A stretch of DNA of 55,013 nt from a virus, in IMG/VR virus record IMGVR_UViG_3300022074_000052, positions 1 to 55,013 of that record; one strand, 5' to 3'. Position 1 is the stretch's first letter. Every line of letters starts with the position of its first letter. Positions 19,001-25,844 of the stretch are shown piece by piece. A model generated the notes under the pieces. The model was given only the letters and a program-made list of their open reading frames with translations, was not told where the DNA came from and did no database searches. The position numbers and the translations under genes are program-made.

Positions 19001-19129
19001 AAAGAAACCTCAAAGAACATAATGGTGAACAACGGTATAAACATATCTAAACAAAACAGAGCATATCTCATGCTTCTTGAAGACGAGTGGGACCCTGACT
19101 ACAACTTTGACAGACTGTTTGGTTTTTAG
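13085..19129 (+). CDS. Giant internal virion protein with HEMTH metallopeptidase site, 2014 aa
   Basis: Starts MPTYEIYRDDGTPIRVEGPD after GGGAGGG. Hydrophobic Ala/Gly-rich stretches occur near residues 135-205, followed by a charged low-complexity Thr/Glu region (~280-400). Residues 870-874 are HEMTH within HVLLHEMTHAQT, and DEFVAEAF about 40 residues later supplies a plausible third zinc ligand; this is the layout of metallopeptidase domains in phage polyvalent-type proteins. A hydrophobic segment lies at ~1730-1760 (SALAFAGVYGLPLYGAISMI). Size and position match T7 gp16-like ejection proteins that cross the envelope before the DNA. The protease motif is seen directly; the ejection role is inferred. 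Confidence 0.75.
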   Translation: MPTYEIYRDDGTPIRVEGPDGATPAELVRKYLDEQETASVVAEARERQRKKPVRLSQYLTEIPKAGARGLAGIFETGLLGGATVLPESVEAPVRDVIKRGGEGIRDLLAPAPNVQARLEDDEFQLAEAPIKFSEALGSFGGILGTALVNPLAAGALAAGAGAGEASERARAADATQEERNIAALKGVGAGLTELIPLAGPVGRILKRVPDKIKDGFADKAIDLGIATTAEGAQEALAASLQNMIEQGYNPEQVISEGVTEAGLYGGGVGGAVEAIIQFVEGRKRRRAGDDTETDDTRDGEGTAVNTQGERTEAGLTDTKGITDATSTRVGITGTTTATDTGRKEPEDVALKTEEKKTEETETQEAVAGFDAVYSGEKQEKPRVRIPGKMVKQKSTAPIKGKNSTNNEEANTRAESTYNQNVYDEYYLADIKDDKGNVVGKQSSEELQQYNNLTRFTVGTREGTDEVARTSKKSKYDAPSLPLKDKNKILELVEARPERPTKENILKDKFDTEFFVAQTLSKDPVVEDVLDEAAYILTQPEKDRIKTFEEKIDKPQMVVDKETGKLKPKLDEEGKPIVKKGAVKEVDPSRVYFQGDKIKVKKPDGKFKTVNNSGSEAATMVSNWVNNNLSPAGQSWFRNRVAYYGKDKAVGTRGQLGKLRTKKQAELTEATKVQAREAQEKATQEELEAKDIKEAAERAAKEGTGLQPVSLPALEMDGLDLNRFMMSTQRGDVRMIQREEQTRLSEVAKELKGKRERAEALHAILVKKGMKKKALDIEAVIDMDVPLMDSTKNLIEEGKLQEALEDLSTTSDNSVVQKISKKLAENVKDTKVVLSPQIMVDGRRRAGAFDPQTNTIELDAERGMTPHVLLHEMTHAQTSAAIANPSNPLTKQIQFIYDNVKDKLDTYFGTENLDEFVAEAFTNPQFQQKLARLNIKGEKITAFQRLANSIGNFIRRLVGLPQKNIDVATVTSDIVESLLAPAPEYRDAGKLGMGPESISKILSNLGKKEKTKTYMGDKDKEKFLDDVNEALGDPGFSGIAKDILLSLGDLVTATEIGEAVVRKGMGEDKTGTFRKINRTVQTLRGETEKAGRRFDDVFKQIKPFFKNKQQRDLLDDIIYNLDYGATIHQVDPDGGVESDYKDDQGNDINVELTNGKTKTLVQVWKDNKNKWKNLGAPGKRVFRAMRDHYKNEFKDVQRVINKQVDENLGANSPEAKALKKDVFDKIFNEKTLNVYFPLVREGDYLIRFSRLDPQKPDDNLVVVAVKTERAAKRLSKELMADPTIDSNSVEFKKSGDMVSDFIQKPPTGFVNNILETLDKGITNKKEKDAFKKEVVKLFLTTLPETSLAKSISKRQNREGFNPDSLAAFKEKGFTLGRQAARLSVGKELRTLSGELDSLRKEFYAIPKNRQKAERNLRNLFGVVDQMPSLDRVIKDVKDRMNFALEGASNKNMEPVFKNLNQGAFLYTIGINASSALVNLSQIPLFAYPMLGARYGYGNAFGAIMKAGRITTNSRKGLDLDLMSYVTVSRDPNTGKDTYTIDKNFRQGMAFKQDMNPKEVQALEAYLPLLQEADGRGQLTKNWIMDALGLGESGRETSIPDKVVGVSAYMFNLAEKINRQTLLLASYELAIRKAVDPKNKIKELSAVVKQASSEQIAAATDTALRETQEVNGGATLETGAKISREGIPRVAFMYKGYGLRMYSSMLMSARELLRTDKTLTNEERAVAMKQVVGFHLSALAFAGVYGLPLYGAISMIANMFLGDDEDDADTIVRKTVGEEWYKGVANLLSGVDVASRVRLTGLLIQQNRYNRDATWEENVLFYAGGPALSTMDRLYRGSVDVLNGDLERGFESLLPPSVSNVWKGGFGRISRDGYMSRRGDEIYGDPSRGELFGLTLGFAPAEYIRQMERNAYKKGLDNALNTKRTKILKKLYVGLRTGDMPMYDDAFQELMDFNEKHPFAAITGDSVYRSMQSHKETSKNIMVNNGINISKQNRAYLMLLEDEWDPDYNFDRLFGF

Positions 19130-19138
19130 GGAAAAAGA

Positions 19139-19195
19139 GTGACCACCCGAAGATGGTCACTTAAGAGAAAGAGAGTGACAAGGATAACCTGTCAC
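19139..19195. terminator. Paired hairpins between convergent gene blocks
   Basis: Two stem-loops fill the gap between the + strand structural genes and the - strand replication genes. The first is GTGACCA (19139-19145) with TGGTCAC (19154-19160), a perfect 7-bp stem. The second pairs GTGAC (19175-19179) plus AGG with CCT plus GTCAC (19191-19195), with one bulged A. There is no long T-run on either strand, so Rho-independent action is uncertain, but a two-way transcription stop is the natural role here. Confidence 0.55.
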
Positions 19196-19205
19196 CCCAG
19201 ATTTA

Positions 19206-19445
19206 TCACAAAATTCTCCAGATGCGAACACCTAATTTATTATTCTCTACACGGACATACGCTTTTACGTCCCAACCCTTTGTTTTTGTTATAATTTTTA
19301 CTTGTTGTATAGCCTTGTGAGTGTTGACACACGGAATAAATACAGAGGAACTTGTTACCATATCACCCCATTTCACTATTATTCGCACCCCATCAGGGTT
19401 TAAATCATCAGTTTTCAGTATTCCCTGTCGTAGCTTCATCTTCAA
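19206..19445 (-). CDS. Unknown small protein, 79 aa
   Basis: The 5' end overlaps the 3' end of the primase gene by 38 nt. The sequence is basic and beta-rich (VRIIVKWGDMVTSSSVFIPC). It is the last gene of the leftward block and reads into the hairpin region. An in-frame ATG two codons later is equally possible as start. No family recognised. Confidence 0.55.
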   Translation of the reverse strand: MKMKLRQGILKTDDLNPDGVRIIVKWGDMVTSSSVFIPCVNTHKAIQQVKIITKTKGWDVKAYVRVENNKLGVRIWRIL

Positions 19446-22152
19446 TCAAACAGTCTACGGATATCACATCTGTAGGGGGTAAGTTCATGTGAGTGCCTTT
19501 GCTAAGACGTATCTTCACCCTCTTAGCGTTCAGTTTTTGTTTTAAATCCCCTATAAAAGCGTTGTAATTTATCTGATGCTGTCCACACCATGACTTCAAA
19601 GGTTTTGGTACGAGATACGCACGTTTTAAGTCTGTCTCGTATCGGGCTACAAGTTTACCTCTTGGTAACGCTTCAGGTATAACAAGGTTAGCTACGTCCC
19701 CCTCCTGCCTACGTAGGTCATCAGTGCTTTTAATCCATAGCACGTTGCTCCAATGCTCATGTATATAGTCGTTTAATGTCTCTTCTACCGACACGCTCAT
19801 TTCTTCTACCTGCCGTTTGTTTTCTTTTAAACACTTTATAGCCCAATCAAATATTTTCTTAGTGTCGTATTGAATTAGATCTAGGCGTTTAGCTATAACC
19901 AAACCTGTCATTGTACAAGCCACCAATACAGACCAAAACCTGTTCTCTGCTGTAAGTCCTGCCTTCTCGTCAACCCTACGTTGTATCTGATTGAGAAGCT
20001 TCTTAACTTCTTCTATATTATTTAAAACATACTTTATGTATACCTTTCCTGCATGACCATAGTTCTGTGATAGTCGTGAGGTAAACTCATCTGTCTCAGC
20101 TTTTGTATAGTAATTCTGCTTTGTAGCTTTATGCTCTAATATACGCTGTGCTTCTGCCTTGGGCATAGATTTTGCCATGCCTATCATTTCTACCACACTC
20201 GTATTGCCTGTGGTCACTGAAAGAAGTTTCCATACTTTACCTCTAGCTCTCTCTACGTTACTACTTGCTGACATACGACCACGCTGTCTACCACCCGTTA
20301 ACTGATACGCTAAATTAGAAAGTTCCATACTTTTCATATTAGTAAGTTCGTCCATATACAACGGTAGGTTATGGTATATCTCGCCCCTGTTCATCTTAGT
20401 ATTGTACGTATCTTCTTTATCTAATATCAACTCATCAGGATCTCCCCATGCAGATACACCTGCAATCATGGCAGTTGTCTTACCTAAACCTGACTCCTTA
20501 CTGTGCGTGTGAAAGCAAGCACACTTTATTGGTAGGAAACTCATTAGTGGAGACCCAAAGGACGTACCTACTATAAACTGATGTAATTCAAAGTTATCTA
20601 TATTATAGAAGTTCATTATGTCTTTCCACTCCTCCAGAGTGCCTTTAGGTTCAAAGTACGGAAACAAACCTGCAGTGGGTGTTGATGGGGGATTAAACTT
20701 TGTTTCGTTGGCGTGTACTTCTTGATTGCCAACCACAAACCCTGTATGCTCGTCGTCCGTCCAACCAAACTGTCTTCGAGCTTGATCTGCAGACCCCTTT
20801 GCTTGAAGTTGTGTTACCCATGTAGTTGTGTATGCCATGATATCATCCATTTTTGGTACAGCTATGCCTTGCATAGACAAATTTTTTCTTAACTCTTCTC
20901 TAGATGTTACAGAGGTCAAAGGTATTGTAAACTCTCTTACACCATCTTTAGGTAGGTGCAGACGCATGACTATGGCTTCGCCCATCTCTACGTCCATTAT
21001 ACGTTTTATCACGTAAAGGTCGTTTTGGTATATAACTTTATCCTCTTTATTACCATCCTTGTCTTTAAAGCGTAAATAGACACCTCCGTTTGCCCCCCGA
21101 AAATAGGGTTCTGGATATAACGGTATGTCTTTAGACGCAGGTGCTTTCTTTATACTCTTACCTAAAGATATAGGTGAAGTTATTTTGCCCCAATGTGGAC
21201 AAGTCGAGCATGGCTCTGGATCTTCTTCCGCAAACGTGGAACACGTATAAGGGCCTTTTATAAGCTCAACCTTATCATCTGTCAGGTGTTTGCTGTATTC
21301 TGGGTGTCTATCAGACATCTTATGCACTGCTTTGTCGGCATCGTTGCAGAACTTAGCTATAGACAGCCCTGCTCTCCATAAAGGCTCGCTTACGTCCTGT
21401 TGATTCTCCATGATGTTTTTGATTTGCTCACACCCTGTGCCTCTTATTGTTCTTGATAATATATCTTTGAACCCAAACTCTGAGTTCTCTATCAAAGCCT
21501 GTTTTAGGGCGTTAGCTTCATTGTCTACTTTCGTAGGCACAGTTACACCTTCTTTACCAACTACCCGTGCAAATTCGTCAAACTCCGTGCTACGAAACTC
21601 TCCTGTGCCAAAGAACATAACAGGTTTCTGTGTACCACGCTTATGGTTTTGTGTGCCAGGGACTCTGAGTACCCGCGCAGCGTCCGCAGTTACACCATTG
21701 TCTGCTGACAAGTTATGACGTATACACATATCTTTGAGGGCCTGCGCTACAGGTAACCACTCACCATACGATACACTCTCTGTAAGAACCCAGTATACAT
21801 GTATCCCATACCCAGAGTTTATAAGCATGGGTCGAGGCAATCCTGTCTCCTGCACAAATCTTTTTAGGTCTAAAAAAGCTGTATTCTGGTCGGAGTATTC
21901 TTTACCAACTCCACAGTCTAGATCTAAGTAGAAAGAACTGAGGCTCTTTACATTTGTTACTCGTCTGTCTTTATTTGTTTCGAATGTAGCTAAACCAAAG
22001 TATGCGTTGACACCTTCAGCGTCTAACTCGTTAGCCTTCTTTATAACATCGTCTATAGTTGCATGGAAGCTCTGTACCTTCTTGTCGCCAAGACCTAATA
22101 CAGAGTAGTATCCATCACCTAAAACCTTCTCTAAAAATTCTTTTGTTTCCAT
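19408..22152 (-). CDS. Primase-polymerase/helicase fusion, 914 aa
   Basis: The N-terminal part has archaeo-eukaryotic primase features: FYLDLDCG gives Asp77 and Asp79, and SGYGIHVYW places His118 as in RepB/PrimPol proteins. The C-terminal half holds an ATPase domain with Walker A SGLGKTT (about residue 550) and PLYMDELTN as a Walker B-like stretch, resembling DUF927-type phage helicases. It would synthesise primers and unwind DNA at the phage fork with PolA and SSB. The ATG at 22152 is chosen because AAGGTGGG lies 4 nt upstream; an in-frame ATG 33 nt earlier lacks such a site. A structured leader precedes it. Confidence 0.85.
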   Translation of the reverse strand: METKEFLEKVLGDGYYSVLGLGDKKVQSFHATIDDVIKKANELDAEGVNAYFGLATFETNKDRRVTNVKSLSSFYLDLDCGVGKEYSDQNTAFLDLKRFVQETGLPRPMLINSGYGIHVYWVLTESVSYGEWLPVAQALKDMCIRHNLSADNGVTADAARVLRVPGTQNHKRGTQKPVMFFGTGEFRSTEFDEFARVVGKEGVTVPTKVDNEANALKQALIENSEFGFKDILSRTIRGTGCEQIKNIMENQQDVSEPLWRAGLSIAKFCNDADKAVHKMSDRHPEYSKHLTDDKVELIKGPYTCSTFAEEDPEPCSTCPHWGKITSPISLGKSIKKAPASKDIPLYPEPYFRGANGGVYLRFKDKDGNKEDKVIYQNDLYVIKRIMDVEMGEAIVMRLHLPKDGVREFTIPLTSVTSREELRKNLSMQGIAVPKMDDIMAYTTTWVTQLQAKGSADQARRQFGWTDDEHTGFVVGNQEVHANETKFNPPSTPTAGLFPYFEPKGTLEEWKDIMNFYNIDNFELHQFIVGTSFGSPLMSFLPIKCACFHTHSKESGLGKTTAMIAGVSAWGDPDELILDKEDTYNTKMNRGEIYHNLPLYMDELTNMKSMELSNLAYQLTGGRQRGRMSASSNVERARGKVWKLLSVTTGNTSVVEMIGMAKSMPKAEAQRILEHKATKQNYYTKAETDEFTSRLSQNYGHAGKVYIKYVLNNIEEVKKLLNQIQRRVDEKAGLTAENRFWSVLVACTMTGLVIAKRLDLIQYDTKKIFDWAIKCLKENKRQVEEMSVSVEETLNDYIHEHWSNVLWIKSTDDLRRQEGDVANLVIPEALPRGKLVARYETDLKRAYLVPKPLKSWCGQHQINYNAFIGDLKQKLNAKRVKIRLSKGTHMNLPPTDVISVDCLIEDEATTGNTEN

Positions 22153-22156
22153 TTTT

Positions 22157-22228
22157 CCCACCTTGTGCCGAAGACACCACGACAAGATACGGCACGTTAT
22201 CCTTTCGGTAAAAACCTAGTCGTGGTGT
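22157..22228 (-). promoter_or_regulatory. Structured leader with two interleaved stems before primase gene
   Basis: In the leftward transcript, ACACCACGAC (from 22228-22219 and its partner GTCGTGGTGT from 22183-22174) can form a 10-bp stem, while GTGCCG (22195-22190) lies in its loop and can pair with CGGCAC (22170-22165) beyond it. A small CC-GAAA-GG tetraloop hairpin lies in the same loop. The second stem ends 0-2 nt before the AAGGTGGG ribosome site. The order makes the stems either a pseudoknot or, given the 3-nt linker across a 10-bp stem, more likely alternatives. This fits translational control, but is inferred from pairing only. Confidence 0.5.
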
Positions 22229-22235
22229 AGTTCTA

Positions 22236-22904
22236 TTAGTCGTCCCAATCGTCAACGATAGAACTCAAGTTGCCATCAGCATCCTTGGTGGGAGGGGAGG
22301 GCTTCTTAGCAACTTTCTTTGGCTCCGCCACAGCGTCCTCTGCTTCAGTCTCACCTGCATCAAAAGGGTTTTCTTCCTTTGCTTCAAACACAAACCCATC
22401 AGTTTCTTCAAATGGATTTCTATCTTCATAAGGTATGTACTTTATGACCTGTACCCCTTTAAGACGCAGTGAAATATTTTGCTTAGTACCCATCTCATAT
22501 GGAGTAAATGTTACAGCTATGTTAACCGTGCTACCTGTAGTCAACATAAAATCTGCTGGTAATCTGTTACCCTTGGTATCAACCTGTATGGGTCTAGGAG
22601 TAGCTTGGTTTTTATACGCACCTTTTAAAACAGCCTTGTGCGTAAACATACCCTCGTCGTCTTTGACAAACAGACGTTCCAACTTTTCTGCCCATTTATC
22701 TTTCCTATTGGCTTGGTAGCTTTCAGACATAGCTAGAAATAAAGCCTTGGCGGTTGGATTATCCATACGAAACTGTATAGAATATTCTGCCCCATCAGCT
22801 TTGGCATCACATGCCATAGACCTACCAGCTACATTATCAAAGCGATAGGTTGTATTTATTTTAGGCCATAGAGCCTCTACGTTTTTTATAATATATGGTT
22901 CCAT
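22236..22904 (-). CDS. Single-stranded DNA-binding protein, T7 gp2.5-like, 222 aa
   Basis: The core (MEPYIIKNVEALWPKINTTY onward) is an OB-fold-like protein of the phage SSB type that starts with statements of the form 'x-NVEALWP-x-I' and contains VTFTPYEMGTKQNISLRLKG near the end of the core. The C-terminus is acidic and disordered, ending SSIVDDWDD, the feature through which SSBs recruit polymerase and helicase. It lies between the HTH gene and the primase, as expected for a replisome gene. AAGGAGA precedes the ATG. Confidence 0.8.
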   Translation of the reverse strand: MEPYIIKNVEALWPKINTTYRFDNVAGRSMACDAKADGAEYSIQFRMDNPTAKALFLAMSESYQANRKDKWAEKLERLFVKDDEGMFTHKAVLKGAYKNQATPRPIQVDTKGNRLPADFMLTTGSTVNIAVTFTPYEMGTKQNISLRLKGVQVIKYIPYEDRNPFEETDGFVFEAKEENPFDAGETEAEDAVAEPKKVAKKPSPPTKDADGNLSSIVDDWDD

Positions 22905-22925
22905 TTATCTCTCCTTCTTTCTATA

Positions 22926-23162
22926 TTATAAGTCTTCATCTAGTTCAGCTAGTGAATCTTCGTCCACCGTTTCTTCGCTACGTTTACTAGATACTTTAGT
23001 CAATGCGGTGGCTACGTCTCCAACACGAAACCTATAAGTATTACCTATCTTTACATAGGTATCTTTTGGTATGTGCTTTTGACGTACCCAGGCACGAACA
23101 GTTGATACGGACACACTAAAATGTTTAGCTACGTCCTCTATTGGTACAAAAGGTTCATTCAT
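22926..23162 (-). CDS. Small HTH DNA-binding protein (excisionase/MerR-like), 78 aa
   Basis: Residues 6-52 match the helix-turn-helix type 17/excisionase fold: IEDVAKHFSVSVSTVRAWVR, then a wing with KIGNTYRFRVGDV. A Ser/Glu/Asp-rich tail follows. The start overlaps the preceding gene by 4 nt (ATGA). It could be a phage transcription regulator, a replication initiator accessory, or an excisionase; with no integrase in the window, regulation is more likely. Confidence 0.75.
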   Translation of the reverse strand: MNEPFVPIEDVAKHFSVSVSTVRAWVRQKHIPKDTYVKIGNTYRFRVGDVATALTKVSSKRSEETVDEDSLAELDEDL

Positions 23163-23554
23163 GCTTTCCTCACAGAAATTGTTAACTCTTCTTCAATCTC
23201 TAACCCCTCTGGTTTGAGGTCAGGATTCTCTTCCAGAAACTCTTTCATGTTCGCCTGATTGATACGTTTGTCTAATAACTGAGGTGCGTTCTGTTCCACA
23301 ATAAGCTTGTGTATGGCATCCCATTCACTGACCCAGTATTTCTTTTTAGCCGAACGAAAGAATAGTCCTTCCGAAGTTCTCACGCTTTCTACATTGTGGT
23401 CTTCACAATGATCTAGCATTGCCTGTTTTATTATATCTAACTGCCGTGTAAGGTTGCCGTCTTCTTCCTTATACTTGGCTGACAGTATAGATCTCTCTGC
23501 TCGTATACGTAGATACGTTTTTGCCAATTTGTCAGGTGTTATCTTGTCACCCAT
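23159..23554 (-). CDS. Conserved phage protein, 131 aa
   Basis: A mostly helical protein (KLAKTYLRIRAERSILSAKY; QLDIIKQAMLDHCEDHNVES) with a middle RTSEGLFFRSAKKKYWVSEW stretch and an acidic end. Proteins of this form are common in phage replication modules but lack a described role. AGGAGAGAG lies 3 nt before the ATG. It heads the group of HTH, SSB and primase genes and may have its own promoter at 23585-23613. Confidence 0.7.
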   Translation of the reverse strand: MGDKITPDKLAKTYLRIRAERSILSAKYKEEDGNLTRQLDIIKQAMLDHCEDHNVESVRTSEGLFFRSAKKKYWVSEWDAIHKLIVEQNAPQLLDKRINQANMKEFLEENPDLKPEGLEIEEELTISVRKA

Positions 23555-23584
23555 ATCTCTCTCCTATTTCTTATTATATAATAA

Positions 23585-23613
23585 CATATAATAGTAAAAA
23601 GTATCTTAGTCAA
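23585..23613 (-). promoter_or_regulatory. Possible sigma70 promoter
   Basis: On the minus strand TTGACT (23613-23608) is followed after 17 nt by TATATG (23590-23585). It overlaps the helicase stop codon and lies 31 nt before the 131-aa gene. The -10 match is modest; a 14-bp palindrome TTATTATATAATAA (23571-23584) sits just downstream. Confidence 0.35.
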
Positions 23614-25141
23614 GTACTTCTTTGTAAAGTTCTATAAATTTTGTGTGTACGTTTATTTTTCTATCTAATAGTCGGTATACGTGCTTTTCTGCGTCAGAAC
23701 CTTGTAGTTGTACAACAGTGCATTTATGTGTCTGACCCGATCTATGTACACGTGCGTTTGCTTGGTCGTAGGTTTCTAACGAACTGGTTGGCCCCCACCA
23801 CACCACTGTGTTAGCTCGTGTTAACGTGACACCATGCGCAGCTGCTTGTGGTTGGATCACGAGTACCTGTGGATCAACATCCTGTTGGAATTGTTTAAAT
23901 ATAGTAGTCCTCTTATGCGCAGGTACATCTCCACGTATGACCTCTGTTGTTATACCCTCTGACCGTAATCTATCTGTAAGTATATCTATGGCGTGTTTAA
24001 AAGGCACAAATACAAGAACCTTTTGACTAGACTCATCAATTACTTCGCGTAGCACCTTGTATCTATTGTTTATGTCAAACTGCAATACATCGCCATCATC
24101 TGTATACACTGCACCTGCTGATATTTGTAATAACTTGTTAAGAGTCACAGCCGCGTTTATAGCTGTTATCTCCTCACCTGTGATTTCTAACACAAGTTTT
24201 GTTTTTAATTCTTTGTAATATTTCTTCTGTTGCGCTGTAAGCTCCACCTGTCTCTTAGTGTATACCATCGGTGGTAAGTCTAGACACTGATCTTTTGTAA
24301 AACGTATGGCAGGTTGCAATGCTCTGAACACTACATCTGTAGCGTTTGGGCGTATCTTCCATGTAAACTGAGAGACTTTAAACATCACCATATCTTTAAA
24401 CGCACCAAAAAATCTTGGCACTCTGTTAGGACTAACGAGTTTTGCTAGACCATATGCGTCTGTAGGGTTTTGCGCAGCGGGTGTGCCTGTCATCATCCAC
24501 AGCCACGTGTTATCGTGTATTAACTGACGTAGTAATTTCCAGCGCCTTGTTTGGGCGTTTTTGTAGTGTGTGGCTTCGTCCACAATAATTAAATCAAACC
24601 CACCTTTTTTTAGTTCGTCTAACACAATGCCAATACCATCGTAGTTTATAATCACGTAATCTGCGCCTTCCTGCACGATCTTCTTACGTTTATCTGCTGA
24701 TCCATGTGCTACTGACACAGTTCTATGTGTTGCGAATGTAAACAAGTCATCACGCCATGCGCTGTCCATGATCGACAGCGGGCATACTACAAGCACCCTG
24801 TTTATGATTCCTTGTTTTAGTAAAAAGTCTGATGCCCATATGGCACTTGCTGTCTTGCCTGTGCCTTGTTCGTTGAAACAAAAACCTTTCTGGTGTATGG
24901 TAAGGAATGATGAAGTCGAGACTTGGTGGTCAAATGGTTGGTATCTTCCTGTCCATATGTATTTTACTTCTATGGGTGATGGTGATTTTATACCTAGCTG
25001 ATTCAGGATCTGTGCTTCTTCAAGACCCCACTTAACTACAACTTCGTTATCCCCTACCTTTTGACTTTTAGGTATGGCATTTGTAACTTTGTCAGGGTCA
25101 CGTAAGCGTAGACGTAAAGCCTTGTTGTCTATTATCTGCAT
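23606..25141 (-). CDS. SNF2-family DNA helicase/translocase, 511 aa
   Basis: Motif I is NEQGTGKTAS (about residues 90-98), motif II is IIVDEATHYKN (DEAx), motif III is MMTGTPAAQNP, and motif VI is ANARVHRSGQTHK near residue 460. These are the SNF2-type superfamily 2 signatures, and the size is that of the compact phage versions. Such proteins are usual in phage replication or recombination modules, where they may remodel DNA or assist branch migration; the specific job here is not evident. The start is preceded by GAGAGAGA. Confidence 0.85.
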   Translation of the reverse strand: MQIIDNKALRLRLRDPDKVTNAIPKSQKVGDNEVVVKWGLEEAQILNQLGIKSPSPIEVKYIWTGRYQPFDHQVSTSSFLTIHQKGFCFNEQGTGKTASAIWASDFLLKQGIINRVLVVCPLSIMDSAWRDDLFTFATHRTVSVAHGSADKRKKIVQEGADYVIINYDGIGIVLDELKKGGFDLIIVDEATHYKNAQTRRWKLLRQLIHDNTWLWMMTGTPAAQNPTDAYGLAKLVSPNRVPRFFGAFKDMVMFKVSQFTWKIRPNATDVVFRALQPAIRFTKDQCLDLPPMVYTKRQVELTAQQKKYYKELKTKLVLEITGEEITAINAAVTLNKLLQISAGAVYTDDGDVLQFDINNRYKVLREVIDESSQKVLVFVPFKHAIDILTDRLRSEGITTEVIRGDVPAHKRTTIFKQFQQDVDPQVLVIQPQAAAHGVTLTRANTVVWWGPTSSLETYDQANARVHRSGQTHKCTVVQLQGSDAEKHVYRLLDRKINVHTKFIELYKEVLD

Positions 25142-25162
25142 GTCTCTCTCTCATTTTTATAT

Positions 25163-25294
25163 TTATTTTTTATTTTTAGTTTTAGTTTTTGTTAGTACGG
25201 ACTTTATAGTCTTTGCTTGTTTCGCATGGGTCTTTGACGCTTTGCTTAGACCCTTGGCTACTTTCTTTAGTTTGTTTTGTATCTGTCTAGTCAT
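25163..25294 (-). CDS. Very basic small protein, 43 aa
   Basis: Reads MTRQIQNKLKKVAKGLSKAS and continues to KTKTKNKK, with over a third Lys/Arg. The ATG overlaps the preceding gene's TGA (ATGA), which supports translation although the frame is short. Charge suggests nucleic-acid binding. It is the last of three small basic proteins in tandem. Confidence 0.6.
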   Translation of the reverse strand: MTRQIQNKLKKVAKGLSKASKTHAKQAKTIKSVLTKTKTKNKK

Positions 25295-25596
25295 TTTTTC
25301 TTGGTCGCCCCCTTTTTCGCTTCGTGCTTGGCTCTGAGTTCTTGCTTGGCTCTTTTTGCGATGGCGGCTTGCCTTGGCTTTCCTGCAACTTTGGCTCTTT
25401 GCTCCACCACAGTAAGGATTTGAATCTTCCTAGCATATGGCTTATTGATTCGTTTAACCTTACGAGCAGTTGCTTGGGCATCTGCCACAGTGGCAAACTT
25501 AATAGGGACTGTATCTTTGGGGTTTTCATCTGTGTAAAGCCTCCTTCCTGTTCCTTTTGGTTTCTTACCTGTTCCTGTTTTAGGGTCTTTCGTCAT
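25291..25596 (-). CDS. Basic protein, 101 aa
   Basis: A Lys/Arg/Thr/Gly-rich protein: N-terminal KTGTGKKPKGTGRRLYTDEN, a more ordered middle (VPIKFATVADAQATARKVKR) and a basic helical end (IAKRAKQELRAKHEAKKGAT). It is linked to its upstream and downstream genes by ATGA overlaps. The middle may be a small folded domain, with nucleic-acid-binding tails. No family recognised. A competing 80-aa frame over the same bases lacks such coupling. Confidence 0.6.
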   Translation of the reverse strand: MTKDPKTGTGKKPKGTGRRLYTDENPKDTVPIKFATVADAQATARKVKRINKPYARKIQILTVVEQRAKVAGKPRQAAIAKRAKQELRAKHEAKKGATKKK

Positions 25597-25844
25597 TTCT
25601 TTTTCTTCTTCTGTCCGTTTCTTGCTCTGTTCTTTGAAGGACTCTCTAACTTTGTGCCGTCCTTGTTTGAGCCACCCTTACTTAACATCTTATTGTGCGA
25701 TACATCTTTACCTTTACGACTTATACCCTTCTTGTCATAAGACCTTCTAGCACGTTGACGCTCCATCCTATCTGGGTGTTCACCACGCTCCTTCTGCTTT
25801 TTATATTCTTTCTTGTAGGGTCTAGGTGACTTCGTGTATGGCAT
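25593..25844 (-). CDS. HNH-like small basic protein, 83 aa
   Basis: Starts MPYTKSPRPYKKEYKKQKER. The stretch KDVSHNKMLSKGGSNKDG followed by SPSKNRARNG resembles the HNH core D-V-x-H...L-x-x-GG-x-N...N-R found in small phage HNH-like proteins, with His50 and Asn72-Arg73 as the visible conserved residues. The loop where the central Asn should follow GG is shortened, so nuclease activity is uncertain. The start at 25844 is fixed by an ATGA overlap with the nuclease gene; an ATG 24 nt earlier is less likely. Confidence 0.6.
   Translation of the reverse strand: MPYTKSPRPYKKEYKKQKERGEHPDRMERQRARRSYDKKGISRKGKDVSHNKMLSKGGSNKDGTKLESPSKNRARNGQKKKKK

Noticed and set aside
19130-19205. Small gene in the convergent gap
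   Set aside because: The gap is 76 bp, filled by two hairpins, with no start codon and frame of useful length.
22926-23162. Excisionase, implying a temperate phage with integrase
   Set aside because: The fold is shared with many HTH regulators, and no integrase or attachment site was seen in the window.
25287-25529. 80-aa frame overlapping the basic 101-aa gene
   Set aside because: The 101-aa frame is joined to both neighbours by ATGA overlaps, while this one has no such support.
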